Assembly (NCBI GenBank): GCA_038093975.1
Contig: JBBPTG010000032.1
Coordinates: 62,001 to 126,000, forward strand
Source of the DNA: Chalciporus piperatus
Taxonomy: Eukaryota; Basidiomycota; Agaricomycetes; Boletales; Boletaceae
DNA: 64,000 nucleotides
Direction: 5' to 3'
Under the pieces are notes generated by a model. It did no database searches. It saw only the letters and a list, made by a program, of their open reading frames with translations, and was not told where the DNA came from. Below, in pieces: positions 48,178-60,033 of the stretch (its first letter is position 1; the number at the start of each line of letters is the position of its first letter). The translations under genes were made by a program, and so were the position numbers.

Positions 48178-50324
48178 ATGGATGACATCTCGCACGAACA
48201 AGCCCAAACACAGAAATCAACAATGGAGTGGGAAGTTGGTAAGTTTAAACCTAACTGCTTCACTACCAGTCTCTGTGAATCCCCGTCATTAGATTTCAAT
48301 CAGAAATGTGTTGCGACCTTCGAAAACAATGGCGATGCAGCAGTGGACTCAGGGAATCACGAGGAAGCGATTGCCCAATATTTCACCGCGCTATCGCTCA
48401 GTCCTCAGAACCCGTTCGGTCTGCTTGTTAAGCGGAGCAAGGCTCGCGCTGCCCTTAAACTATGGGGGGAAGCCCTCGAGGACGCGAACGAGGTATGATG
48501 TACGTTGCCTTGGATCAGTGTGTCATTGATGACCGTCTCTCAGGCGATCATCATCGACGTATCCTCTCCTTGGGAATATGAACAAAAACATGCAGCACTG
48601 CATGGTATGGAACGATACGATGAAGCGATCGGTGCATTTTCCCGGATGCTTTTTGCGCTCGAGAACTCATCTGATGAGGTGGTCCGTCGTAAGTCACGCA
48701 TATCTGTTGAGTGCACGGTGTCTGATTTCGCCCCACAGAATCGCGCAAGAACCATGTCACACATCAAGAGACTCTCGCAGCCATCGATGCGACAATCAAC
48801 GACATCTCTAAACTGTGTTCCCTCGTGCTCATCGACGTCACAACTGGACGCTTGTGCGATGTGGCAGAGCGGATCCGTGTTTTCAAGTCCGAAATAGCTT
48901 TCAAGGAGCTCGTTTCCTCCATGACGACAGGACTAGACTACTCTCGCATACAACAATCGATTGCACGATATTTCCAGTACTTCACGCTCTCTCATGTGTG
49001 GCAAGGTGAAGAGCCCACATTCCAGGATGTCAAATCGGTCAAATCGATCTGGAATTTGGAGCCATCACTGCAGACCAGCAAATTGCACAGATTCTGCGAG
49101 ATAGTTCGCGACGATGGGGGACGGTTCGTGTGGTCGGACACGTGTTGTATCGACAAGACGACAAGCACGACCCTGAATCAGTCGTTAACCTCCATGTACG
49201 TCTGGTACGAGAATTATGCATCGACGATCGTTTACCTCGCAGACGTAAACTCTCCGTCAATGCCTGGAGACCTTGAGAAGAGCCGATGGATGACCCGTGC
49301 TTGGACATCGCAGGAGGGCCTTGCACCCAAGAGCATCCGTTTCTACGACAAAGAATGGAAGCCATACCTCAACGACACTTCCGTGAACCACAAAGAATCC
49401 CCTGTCATCATGCAAGAATTCGCGAACGCCACTCGCTTAAACCGGGAAAATATCATCGCATTTCGTCCGGGCGATCTATCGGTGCGGGAGAAACTGCGAC
49501 TTGTGTCGATGCGGAACGCTATGGTTGAAGAAGATATTGCTTATTCCTTGATCGGGATCTTCGAGAGTGACATCACGCCGCGCTATGGGGAGGGTGGAGA
49601 GGTTGCGCTTGGTCACCTTTTGGAGGAGATCGTGACCCGCTTAGGCGACGTGACCGTACTTGCCTGGGTCGGGAAGTCGTCTGGATACAACAGCTCCCTC
49701 CCTGCCAGTCTTGCCGTCTACAGTCAAACGCCACACACGCCGTCGTCAATCGATGACAACGATATGGAATCACGAGTTGCTGAGCTACGCGCCACATTAC
49801 CGCAGCACGAGGCCATGATGATTTATGACCGCGTCACTCGTCTTCCTTCAGCACGGTTCGCCAATCGTCGTCTCTATCTCCCGTGCATCGTATTCCCTGT
49901 CCAAAAGCTGATCAGCCATGCTGGGAACGTTCACCGCATCGGGGTATCAGTGCTCGGGGATGTGGATATCACCACTACGGAGTCGCTCTCGCTGGCTGAT
50001 CCGCGCAGGTTTATCCTCGTGCACCCGTGGATCCGTGATGTCCTCGATCGCACCCACCCACTAGATGGTCTTCCCTTCGGTCAGGACGAATTTGACTTCT
50101 TGCAGTCATCTTCACCTCAGAACTCTGCGCCATCGACTTCGGTGGACAGCTATACCCAAGCGCTACGGCTCGCCGTCCGACTCGGACAGCCTTTCAATGC
50201 ACTGCTACTCGAACGCCAGTCGTATCGAGAGTTCAGACGAGTTGCCGCTGAACATGGGATTATCGTTCAAGCGAACGTTGGTTCTGCACGGGACGTCCCT
50301 ACGGCGGTGCTGGAGATTTTGTGA
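48178..50324 (+). CDS. TPR-HET domain protein
   Basis: Heterokaryon-incompatibility (HET) domain protein. ATG 48178 (MDDISHEQAQTQ); TPR segment (NNGDAAVDSGNHEEAIAQYF, KRSKARAALKLWGEALEDAN, then after introns EYEQKHAALHGMERYDEAIG). HET domain follows: FTLSHVWQGEEPTFQDV, LHRFCEIVRDDGGRFVWSDT, CCIDKTTSTTLNQSLTSMYV, YENYASTIVYLADV and RWMTRAWTSQEGLAPKSIRF. These are the classic conserved blocks ending in the W-T-x-Q-E motif. A C-terminal extension of unknown function runs to the TGA at 50322. Introns at about 48491-48543 and 48691-48738 are regular. HET domains in fungi trigger cell death on non-self recognition (family knowledge). The first TPR continues the TPR array of the upstream ORF, from which it is separated only by an in-frame TAG, so both were probably one gene. 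Confidence 0.85.
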
Positions 50325-50729
50325 TAGATTTTTACTTCCTTTTTCGACGTAGGCTGTTTCTTCTATTTTTCCTATATTCCCCCTTTCTCGCTGTCATTTT
50401 TTTATTCGTCTGCTGCCTAGTTCTTTTCGCTTTGTCTTGCTCCCGTCGCTGTTTTCATTTACTTACTTCGTATCCTCGATGAGGTGTCTGAGAGCGTGTG
50501 CTTGGGACAATCCAGCGTCCCTTTGGTCTCACCCCTAAGGGACCAGTTTGGAATGAATAGGCTGAGATGATGCTTACGATTTTAGCGTTAGGAAGGTTGA
50601 TCATTGGTAAAGCAAAATCCAATCGTACAATCAAAGTGTGAGTGAGTTTCAAAGTTCAGTCGTGGATCTCATCCCATGAGTTGTGTGTTGTATCACGATG
50701 GATGAATAATGTACAATGGGGGTGGGATA

Positions 50730-51945
50730 TCATGACAATCCATGCCAGTGGTAAAGCACAGAACCCTGTGTTAAGACAAAACGCCGTCAGCTCACCAACA
50801 TGACGAGCGGAACAAAGTGCCTGCACTTACGGATGCGCTGTCTTTGTGGACGATTTTCCTGTTCACAAGCGCGATGAGACATTTGTTCACTCGTGCTTGA
50901 TTGAGATCGGGCGGGGAGATGAGCTCAATGACTGGGTTAGCAAGTGTGTAAGCAGAGGTCGTGATCAGAATTTGCGAGCAGATACGTACGTTTGACGCCC
51001 CGTCCGTCGCTGTCCATCATGGCTTCGATTACCATTTCCATATGTCGGCGTAAGCCCTGCAGAACGTGGTCCATTGATCGTCGCATCGGTTCTAGTGAAG
51101 GATGTGGCTAGGGAAGGGACGTACCGGATCGTTCCCGCGGAACTCGAGTGGAAGAGCAGCGATGATCTTCTCGATCGCCATCTACGCATATTCAAGTCAG
51201 CTCCACGTCATATCTCAACTAAACGAGCGCCAAACACGCACCGATCGTTCCTTCTTCTCTTTCGCAGACAACTTTGGCTTGCCTTTCTTCTTTGGTCCAA
51301 GTTTGGATGCGGGTGCGTCGGATTTGGTGGGGGCAGATGCAGTGGTGGTGAAGGTGGTTTCGTAATCTGCGGTTTCGTTGTAGGTGGTTCTGTCGACGTC
51401 GGTGAAGACGCTTGCGTCGGGCGCGGAGGAAGAGATGGGTGGTGGAGGCGGGGCTGCTTTTGCGGCTTCAGCTGCGGCATGGGCGTCCTCCTCTACGACA
51501 AACGAAGAATCCCAGTTATAAGACCGTGTATTTCACGAGAGGATAGGGACCGTACCAGCTCGTTGTTGTGCCAGTCGAAAAGACACGTCTGTTGGCGCCT
51601 ACGTGACGCATACATGCGCTCAGCCTGAATGATATCCAACCCTATCCTACGGCGCGAATCGTTGGCACGTACCTGGAGCCAGTCGATGGTTAATGCATTC
51701 ATGTCCATTACGTAGAGCCAGCTCGCGAAACTTTCGTTGAAGGAGCGTAGGGAGTCGCTGAGGCGACGTAGGTTTTCGACATTGGCGTGGAGTGCCTCTG
51801 CCTCGTCGACGAGCTCGGACATGACGGGTTCGAGAAAGCCAAGGCCATGTGGGGCATCTGGATTCTGTTCCGAGCGGGAGAGGGCAAAGAGTGAGCCTTG
51901 TGATACACGGCGAAGGGGTGTACGATGGGGTGTGTAGCTTGTCAT
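50730..51945 (-). CDS. DAM1: DASH/DAM1 complex subunit DAM1
   Basis: Outer-kinetochore ring component that couples chromosomes to spindle microtubules. Minus strand, ATG 51945 (MTSYTPHRTPLRRVSQGSLF, a basic Ser/Thr-Pro N-terminus), then the conserved core LGFLEPVMSELVDEAEALHA, NVENLRRLSDSLRSFNESFA and SWLYVMDMNALTIDWLQ, a stretch of alanine/proline-rich linker (AAAEAAKAAPPPPI), a basic segment with LGPKKKGKPKLSAKEKKER, MAIEKIIAALPLEFRGNDP, and MRRSMDHVLQGLRRHMEMVI. The last exons give ELISPPDLNQARVNKCLIAL and end near 50730. Six to seven exons, GT-AG splice sites, frame traced through. The C-terminal extension with PPDLNQARVNKC is typical of basidiomycete Dam1. It is convergent with the HET gene. 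Confidence 0.85.
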
Positions 51946-52118
51946 GGTCAACGAGTTGGTGTGACGCGATACGCTTATCACAAGTTTAGTTGATTGCAAG
52001 TTGATTGTGCAAGTAGTACGTTATAGTAGAATTACAGTATACACATTAGCGTCGACCGTTCACTATTTCTCGACAGTAGATCCCATGAGAAGAGAAGAAA
52101 TAAGTGATCAATCGTGAT

Positions 52119-52774
52119 TCATGATGGTGGGGGGTGATCGAACTCGATGGTAGCCGATCTTGGTTTCTTTGAGGTATCGCGGGCCGCAAAGCCCTCTGGA
52201 TCCAATTGGAGCATCTCTGCTCTGATGTATTCCCTGAAACAGACGCATATAGGGAGGGTTGGGATGGGGGGTCTGCATGAAACACATACCTGGTGAGATG
52301 GATGCCAGTCTCTTTGGCAATGAGTTGTTTGATCATTCTGGGACCGAGTTTCTTTGCAGGGTCTCTCTCCATCTGCGTCTGGATGAGCTGGCGCTTCATG
52401 GTCTCTGGTAGTTGCCGAGTTGTTGCGCCACTCGCGTACAGCCCAAGTGCTCTCCGACGACGGGCGACAGAACTCTCACTGGACAGGATCGCACTGATGG
52501 GGTGGCAGTCTCGCAGCTTCAGTGACCCACCTGAGTTTGATACCATGCTCGCTGTACAGCAGCTGGCTTATCTTCTTCTTATCGAATATCTCCCTTTGCT
52601 GGTATTCGTAGAGGAGTTCAGTGACTCTGGCATCGTTTTTCGGTGCTGGATCGAGACTGAATGGCGGGACGAGACAAGTGGATGTTGGTACGCACGACAG
52701 TCTTTGTATTGATTTTTTCCCGTTGGATTTCTGTTGTTTCTCGGTCGTTCACCGGTCGTGGTCGAGTCCGACAT
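52119..52774 (-). CDS. Small HTH-like hypothetical protein
   Basis: Minus strand from ATG 52774 (MSDSTTTGERPRNN) to TGA 52119. After splicing the core reads DARVTELLYEYQQREIFDKK, SQLLYSEHGIKLS, (intron) AILSSESSVARRRRALGLYA, LGPRMIKQLIAKETGIHLTR, (intron of about 56 nt) EYIRAEMLQLDPEGFAARD, and a tail ending EFDHPPPS. The repeated pattern of short helices with H-G-[IL]-x-[LV]-S and E-T-G-I-H-L-[TS]-R resembles the tandem HTH or Clr5-like modules often found at the N-terminus of basidiomycete integrase-like proteins; here it stands alone. The first exon join (52700-52745) is uncertain. Function unknown; DNA binding is an inference. Confidence 0.5.
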
Positions 52775-53483
52775 GGGGGACCGGCGTACGGGGATCCCGG
52801 CGGCGAACACGGGGACTGCGATCGAGACGCTCTCCGGGGTTTCAATTCGACCACGTGGGTCCCTCGGATGACAATGACAGTAATGTGCCTCAACCGGTCG
52901 ACAAGTTGGACGGTGCGTCGTCGGTGCCTACTAGTTGCCTGCTGGTGATTTTATTCCTGTGCCTATGCCTGAGTCGGACAAGCTGTATCATACGGTTCAC
53001 CCGGGCCCGCGGTTGCCGTTACAGTGACTATGATTCAGACATATCGACTGTTCGTCGCTCGGTGGTTTTGACGGTTGTTCAGTGTGTCTCAAGTGTGTCT
53101 GAAGCGGGGGTTCCGTGGGAAATGATATCAGGTGTGATTTTTGAACAGGGCAGGGTTCGGAATCTGCTTGTCTGTAATTTTATCCTCGTCGCTGGGTGAC
53201 ACGGTGGGGGCACTCTCTGAATTCATGTCCCCACATTCCACTCTTTGATACATTTCCCCGGTGAGTACTTCCTGTGCAGACTCATGACTCTCCTCGTTAT
53301 TTAATCAGGGATTTCCAGTGCCAGTCTAAACTTTGAAGTTCTGCATGTCACTGCACCTCGAAACTCTTCCTCTTCTTGCATTCTCGACAGCTCAGCTGGC
53401 ATCTGGCCGCCTTTTCTTTTTCTCCCCCAAACCCGACGCGACGCCCCACCGCGCCTTAACCTCTACCTCCATTCGTTGCCTTG
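52775..53483. other. Spacer between divergent genes
   Basis: Promoter region shared by the small HTH-like gene (minus) and the large Ser/Pro-rich gene (plus). No other gene recognised. Confidence 0.4.
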
Positions 53484-56400
53484 ATGGTTCTCAAAAGCCC
53501 CAGCGTGCTCTCTTTCCTATCACCCCGGCTTGGATTCGGATCAAACCAGAAACCCCCCGGTTCTGAAAATCCTCCTCAGCACTGGAACACCCAATCCAGT
53601 ATGGCTGTCCACCAGGGTCAGCATCAGCTCGGTGAACAGCACTCAGATCCGTTCAGACTGGACAGAGGCGTAGTCGTAAACCCCGTTCGACGTCGCACAA
53701 ACACTATTCCCACTCTTCTACAACCACCTGCCATCGTCGTACCCGATGGCGGGGTAGGCGAATCACCCAAGCCAGCTCGTCGGTCCACAGCTCGTTACAG
53801 TCGGTCTAGCTTCACTGGCTTCTTCGCATTCAGTTCAAGAAGAAAGTCTACTCTCGGTCCTCAGTTTCAACAAGAACATCTCGCGCCCCCCGACCCTGTC
53901 CCAGGTAGATGGCTTCCGGGTAGAATCCAAACCGAAGCTCATATTATTAACCATTCGAACCTTCCGTCCCCGCTTCGAACGGATGAAGAGGATTATTATT
54001 ATTCCTACTGTGCACCCTTGACTCCCACAATACAATCTTCCCCTGCGTCTCCGCAGCAAGACCCAACCAACGCGTTCTCTTCAAAGCGGCTTTCTCTGCG
54101 ACAACAGGAATTCATCGGAAACCAGGAATTGGACTCACAAACTTCTTCTCCAGTTGACTATCACCCGCCGCATACCCAGCTTTCGCATCCATATGCATAT
54201 TCTTCTCCCCTTTCAAAATCGGCTTTCGAAGCTGATCCCACGCACCTTATACAGCATGTTGCTTCTGAACAGATGCATCATCAGTCAAATGGTGCTCGCA
54301 CGCAGAGCAGTCCTTGGCTTACGCACAATAGGCTGCCTCCCTCAGCTGCGAGTCACGATGCGTCCCAGAGCCAACCGTCGTTAGTTCGACCCCCTCTTAA
54401 GACTTCTATCTCGACTCCCAATCTTGGTTCTCCTACTGCACCCGACCACCCCAGATCACTTGCGAAAAAGAAATCCTCACAAAGATCCAAGGCAGAGCGT
54501 TTGCTATCGGCTGAAACCTGGTGGGACGCACTGCTCTCCCCCTCTCCCCGTTTCAAGGTCAAGCAAGCGCCAAAGCAAGATGCTGATGTTGACAGGAATA
54601 CCTGTATTCCCACAGCTGCACCTGTTGCCGTCGAGCTAACAGGGCATTTGGGAGTTTACTCCCCCCCTGTCGCCACTGCACGTCCTCGCGCAGCATCCAC
54701 CGCGTCCCATACCAAACCTCCACGTCCGACACTCACCAAATCGCGCTCCGCGGCGGATCTACTTGAACACCCATCTACGTCCGCATTCCCTCGCTCTGGC
54801 TTTGAACCTGAACTTGAACCGCTTGCTGACGAACCTACGCCAACGCCTGAGGATATTCCCTCTGGCGATGCGGAGCTTTCTCTGCCGGAGCCACCCCTGT
54901 CTCTCGCACAGTATGTGTTGTTTTTCATCTGCCTGTTCCCCTTGTCCTGAGCGAGGATTCATATAGGGTTATTGACGAGGGTGAGACTCTCGATGAACAG
55001 CGCGCTCAATGGAGGTTGCAGGCTTCCAAGTCCATTGGCAACAAACACACTCGTTCTCTATCGCGTGCGCGCTCTAAATCTCTTTCTGAGCGACATGTTC
55101 GTGGTCGTCAACTCTCGGAGAGCAGCAAAAGTCAGAGTCACCTCGAGTTTCTCGCTGCTCGTACACTCCTCGGCAGTCAGAGCACCATGCCGATCGTGCA
55201 TATATCCAAACCGAGCGGATCATCACCTCATTCTAAACCAGTTTCTCATTCGCATTCTCAATCAGCTTTTTCACAAACTCACACTCACACCTCTCACTCA
55301 AACACATGCTCTCATTCGCATTCACATTCTCTAGCCACTTCTAATTCTTCCAAATCATCGCGGAATCCAACTCATCGTGGTCATTCACGAAATGAATCGT
55401 GGGGAAAAACAGCACTTTTAAAAGCAGGCGCTTTATGTGGCGTCGGCGAAGACGATTCTTTTGTGGCGCCTGTGGACGAGAAGGTACCTTCGTCTTCGAA
55501 AGCCGACGTGGACGCCACAGCTCACCTGGCCGAGCCCGTCGACGCGGATAGGTCTGTGGATGCGGCGAACCGTAAAATATTGCCCACCCCCAGCGTCCCG
55601 AGTGGTGAAGTCGGCATTGCCATCTCTTCGCCGCCTCCATCTGCGGGACTCCCCGAACCCTGTATGCCAGATCATCCATATTCACTCCCATCCCGAAGAA
55701 CGGATGAAGGCGAGTATGCTCAAGATGACAACCATCGAGCATCGAGACACACCCACAAGTCCTCGGAGTATGCTGGCCCACATCCGTCTGCGCTGGATCT
55801 GGGTCTGCCTCAGCATGCCATTGTGAACAATGTGTGTATGCGACATCGGTTCCCTCCGCGCGCTGCAGTTCAGTTACCCATCGGTCCTATCTCGCATCCT
55901 TACGGGTCTGCGTCCGCCCACTCTCCGCCCACACCGGAACGACGCCAAAGATCCGGAAGCACGACTTTGCTGGTGCCGGGAGTTCGATCGGGGCCGGAGC
56001 AGAGTGCGGAGCGTAGCTTCCTTCCACATATATCCCTCTCCCAGTCTGATTTCGAGCGGTATGGTGTTGGCGAGGCCCTCGTGTATGCGTCGCTTCCGCG
56101 CCCAGAGGATGTCCCGCGAGAAAAGGAAGTGAACGCGAAACGACCTTCGTCCCCTGTAGTCGAACCTCCTCCAAGAGCGCCATCACCACGGCCTCTTCCT
56201 GTAACCCCTCCACCGCCTCCTCTTCCTATCGAACAACGTTCTCCTTCCCTTGACACGGTTGTTTTGGCACCTGAAGATCCCAAATCGCCTACGCCATCCG
56301 GGCTGAGCGATCCTGCATCCCTGTCTGCCTCGACGATCCAAATGGTCATGTCGGCGTTCGACAACCCCGACGATCTCGACGAGTTCCAGGATCTCTTTTA

Positions 56401-57541
56401 CAAACCCCAATTGCCTAGCGGTGATCAGCAGGTCGCGGATCGGATCTCGCTGCTCACACAGATCCCGACCGACGTTCACAGTTCCGAGTCAAAGAGCCCA
56501 CTCGAGAACCTCGTTCGAAGTCTCAGCGAGGAGATGCACGAAATGCGGAATGTCTCCCGGACGCCTTCTGGTTCGGGGCGTCTTCAGAGCTCCGAGTCTC
56601 GTACATCGAGCGAGGGTGGGACAAAGTATGTGTTTATGGATCTCGCGCGGGAGTACTCGTCGTCTCCTACTCCGATGGAGCCTGGTACGCCAATGCAGGT
56701 GCCTATCATTCAGAAGGAGTCGAACGAGCCTGCTGCACAACCTGCAGCGGCCGTCCCTGAGGACGTCACTTCATCTGGAGCCTCTTCGATGTTGGGTAGT
56801 ACGTTGGAGGAAAACGAGAACGAGAACGACACGTTTGGTGAGGATTCGTGGGCGCGTTTTTGGGTTGTAATCTATTTGTGCTGATGAGCGTGTCTGGTCT
56901 GCTTAGGCTACCCTATTTGGCATGGTCACTCGCAGGCCGCGATCGCTACGCCAACGCCAATAGCTCATCGGGCCTCCATAGAGCTCCACCTTTCGGTCGT
57001 CGACACGAGCATGAGCCAAGAAGACAGATCTGAAACCACCGAACAGGACGAAGAAGGAGACGTCGAGTTGTTGAGCCCTGTCAGAGCTCGATTTGGTCTC
57101 TCCTCGACGACTGACGCCGTGCGGTTGAGCTATATGACGACGTCGGACGTCTCGCGGATGTCGGGGCTCTCTGATTTCCCTCTCCCGCCTACTGCGCGTC
57201 CTGGTGGACATTTGGGACATGTGTCGATTTTGCAGGCGTATTTCGAAGAGAATTCGTCAGAGTATGATGGGCGAAGTCGTGATCGGCCGATATCGACGGC
57301 TGAGTCTCATTCCGAGGACGACGATGAGGATGAGGATGAGGACGATGAGGACGATGAGCGCCAGTACAGGGACGAGGACGACGGGGATTGGGACAGGTAT
57401 AGGCGTGAGGGAGGGACAGATGAGGACGCGTCCGTCCCGAGGTCGGCGATGCACAAGACAAGCTACGAGAGTCATCGGACGACGTTTGGAGGGAGCGAAG
57501 ACATGGATTTTATCACACAGCTCCACAACGTCGGTCCCTGA
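53484..57541 (+). CDS. Large Ser/Pro-rich disordered protein of unknown function
   Basis: ATG 53484 (MVLKSPSVLSFLSPRLGFGS), about 1,300 residues in three exons: introns at 54912-54966 (GTATGT...ATAG) and about 56840-56907 (GTGAGG...TTAG), both frame-preserving. The protein is strikingly low-complexity: Ser/Pro/Arg-rich N-terminus (SRSSFTGFFAFSSRRKST), KKKSSQRSKAERLLSAETWW (a short ordered patch shared by such fungal proteins), a His/Ser tract near 55255-55340, proline runs (PVTPPPPPLP), a conserved-looking acidic segment FDNPDDLDEFQDLFYKPQLP and TDVHSSESKSPLENLVRSLS, and an Asp/Glu-rich tail before DFITQLHNVGP. No enzymatic domain or membrane span seen. Possibly a scaffold in polarity or septation; this is speculative. 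Not recognised. Confidence 0.65.
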
Positions 57542-58435
57542 GGCTCGGATTAGTTTCCCGATCATCTCTCACTTTAAATTTCCTTGGCCATTCTTCCTTC
57601 GTACCTCATCTCATCTCTTTTGCGCACACAGCATCGTTAGGGAAAACAGTTCCAGCTTTACCAACGCTAGTTTTTTTTTTAGACGTATATCGATATCATA
57701 GCTATAGCCCATACCTAGTCCGTCATATATTTAACCGCCTGCGTCACCCCCCCCCCCACACTCCTCTTCGTTGCCCCGAGAATCGAGAACCAAGATACGT
57801 ATAGATCTATCTATGTACCTCTCATTTTTTTTCTTGCCTTGTGCACTTTTTCTTAACCTTTTTTTTATAAGTATATATCGTTTTCGTGGTTTCATCATGC
57901 ATATAGGATGCTTTCGAGATTCTGTTTCTCCCCCAGTCATAACTTACCTCCTAGTTGCGATTCCTGTGATAGTAATTGTTCACTTCGTGATATACTTGCA
58001 TCCGCTCGATTATAAAATAAAGACTAGGATAACACTGCTGGCCCGGGAGAAGGATTGAGATGAGATGAGGATAATCGCACTCAAGCTGTTTCATATCGAT
58101 GTCTTTTTTTGTTTTTTGTGTCAGCTTCGTGAGCATGGTCAGCTCTTGCAGGGCCCAGGCTCAGATCTGACGACGGGACCTCCCCCTTCTCGCTCGATGA
58201 CGCTCTGCCACCGCACGAGGAACGGTACGAAATACGGACCTGCACTGTGTATCACCATCAGAGGACTACAGAGGATTCAGGAAGACGGCACTGGAGGGAA
58301 AACGATCAACATTTTTCAAAAGAGTACATGCCACGGTACCAGCCTCGTGAACTTCATGAACATGATTTCAAGTCGCATTGCCAGCATGCTACTACCGCTT
58401 CGACCTCGTCAACGTTTCAACTCAAGCCGCTTTAC
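57542..58435. other. 3' region of the Ser/Pro-rich gene and spacer
   Basis: Contains a C-run near 57747, T-runs and AT-rich sequence typical of a 3' UTR/terminator region, then about 300 bp with an open but unrecognised frame (58130-58430) just beyond the protease stop. Confidence 0.4.
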
Positions 58436-60033
58436 TTACTGTGGCGGCGGTACCAGCCGTCCGCCATCGTCCGTGGACCCGTCCGCGTGTAGCTTGCTCA
58501 AGTCGAAGAGCGGCGCATGCGCCTTGAGCGAATCTTTGCGGTTGGTTTCGAAATTGGCGTATACCTGGTCTCTGTTGGTTCGCGAAAGGAACTGGATCGA
58601 TGCGCCCTTGGCATTGTTGGATCCAGCGCTCGCGTTTCCAAAGTTGAACCTAGCCAAAAAAAAAAAAAAAAAGGACGTTATCAAAATCAAGTCCAAGGGG
58701 TAGGTTTGAGGAGCAGGGGAAACATACACGGAGTAGACGTTCCGCATGAAGATGTCACCAAGGAGAAAGTCCAGGTCAAATTCTCCGCCTTGAAGAGGTG
58801 GGCGGAAAGCGCCGATACAGACCGTGTATTGGTTGTCCTGTTCATCGACCGTTATCGGGGTGGTGAGCTCCATGGGGTTGATCGGATAGGCTTCTCCTCT
58901 GTCGGGACGCACCACATCGTCCGGCTTGACGTGAGTAAAAGAAGAGGCGACAGAGACAATGACGCGAATGAGACGCACCCAAACGTGAAGGAGAGGTTGA
59001 CTTGGTTGAGACAGGGAACGAACCATGCGTCCTGGTCCCCGTTCTTGACGTGGACGGAACCGTTGATTGAGCCGTAAAGAGCGTCGACTGCGTCGCTCGG
59101 GATGTATGCCAAGCTTGTACCGCTGTCGATAAGTGCGATCGCCTGGCCTTTCTTAGTTCCCTTGACGTTTGACTTGAGAGGGAATTGCTGCCCGTTGATC
59201 GTCATAGCATTCATGGCGATCGTCCAGCGGGAGGTGGAGGTCGGGGTAATCGGATATTTCGGCGCATGAGTTACGTTACTAAATTGGGGGTCGTATTCGC
59301 CGATAGAGAGGACACCGCCAGCGGTTTCCTCGCCGTCGTCGGACCTGTCGAGCGCCAAACCGATAAAGTCGGGAGTGGAGGGGTGCTGAGCGAACATGTT
59401 GGCCATAACGGACTGGGCTGATGAGCTCTTCACCGTTTTTTCTATCATGGATAGCCCATCTAGTCCAAGACCAAGGATTCCATCGTTGTCGGTGTCCAAC
59501 GCCTTAGAGACGACGAGGAAAGCTTGGTTTCCGACTTCGTATCCCCCGAAAGAGACGTTGCCGTAGGAGACGTTGCCAAACGCGGAGCCGATGCCGTAGG
59601 TGAGGTTCAACGTGATATCGGTAGTCTTATTGACCTGGATCTTTTGGGCGTTGGAAACCCAGAGATCGGTTGAACCGGTGTCGATGAGGAGGGTGAAATC
59701 TATGAACGAAGTAGGTCGGTGATAATGAATCAGAGTATGGGAACGTACCATGACCACCGACGTTGACCTTGCCGGTGTACTGAACAGGGTAAGGTCTTGA
59801 GCGTCGGACTGAATGGAGTCGTTACACACCTCCATATTGAGCTCGTTTGTGAGGGTCATCAAGGTAGTGTTGTCGCTTGACCCTTTGTAGCTCTTGGGGG
59901 TTGCTCTGGCTGCGAAGGGGAAGCCTTTGAAGCTGGCGATGACGCCCTGGTCATCGCCATCTGTGGGGAGAACTACAGCGTTGCTTGCCAGAAGCACGCT
60001 GAGGGGAAGTGCAAGAAAGCGGAGGGAGAGCAT
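58436..60033 (-). CDS. Pepsin-like aspartic protease (A1 family), secreted
   Basis: Minus strand, ATG 60033 with a signal peptide (LRFLALPLSVLLASNAVVLP) followed by a propeptide-like segment. The mature protease shows the N-lobe TLLIDTGSTDLWVSN (first catalytic Asp), the flap region, DNDGILGLGLDGLSM, the family block PDFIGLALDRSDDGEE, and the C-lobe ALIDSGTSLAYIPSDAVDAL (second catalytic Asp, DSGT). After two further introns come INPMELTTPITV and FLLGDIFMRNVYSV, joined to FNFGNASAGS. A stop follows PPPQ at 58436; because it coincides with a perfect GTAAGT, the last exon could continue. Frame between the propeptide and the PVQYTGKVNVGGH segment requires a very short intron (about 32 nt) near 59800-59835. 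Several N-glycosylation sites (NKTT, NLTY, NVSY, NVSF). Expected to act outside the cell or in the vacuole. Confidence 0.87.

Noticed and set aside
58065..58703. 212-codon plus-strand ORF
   Set aside because: Its second half is antisense to the aspartic-protease C-terminus and includes the A-run opposite an intron tract.
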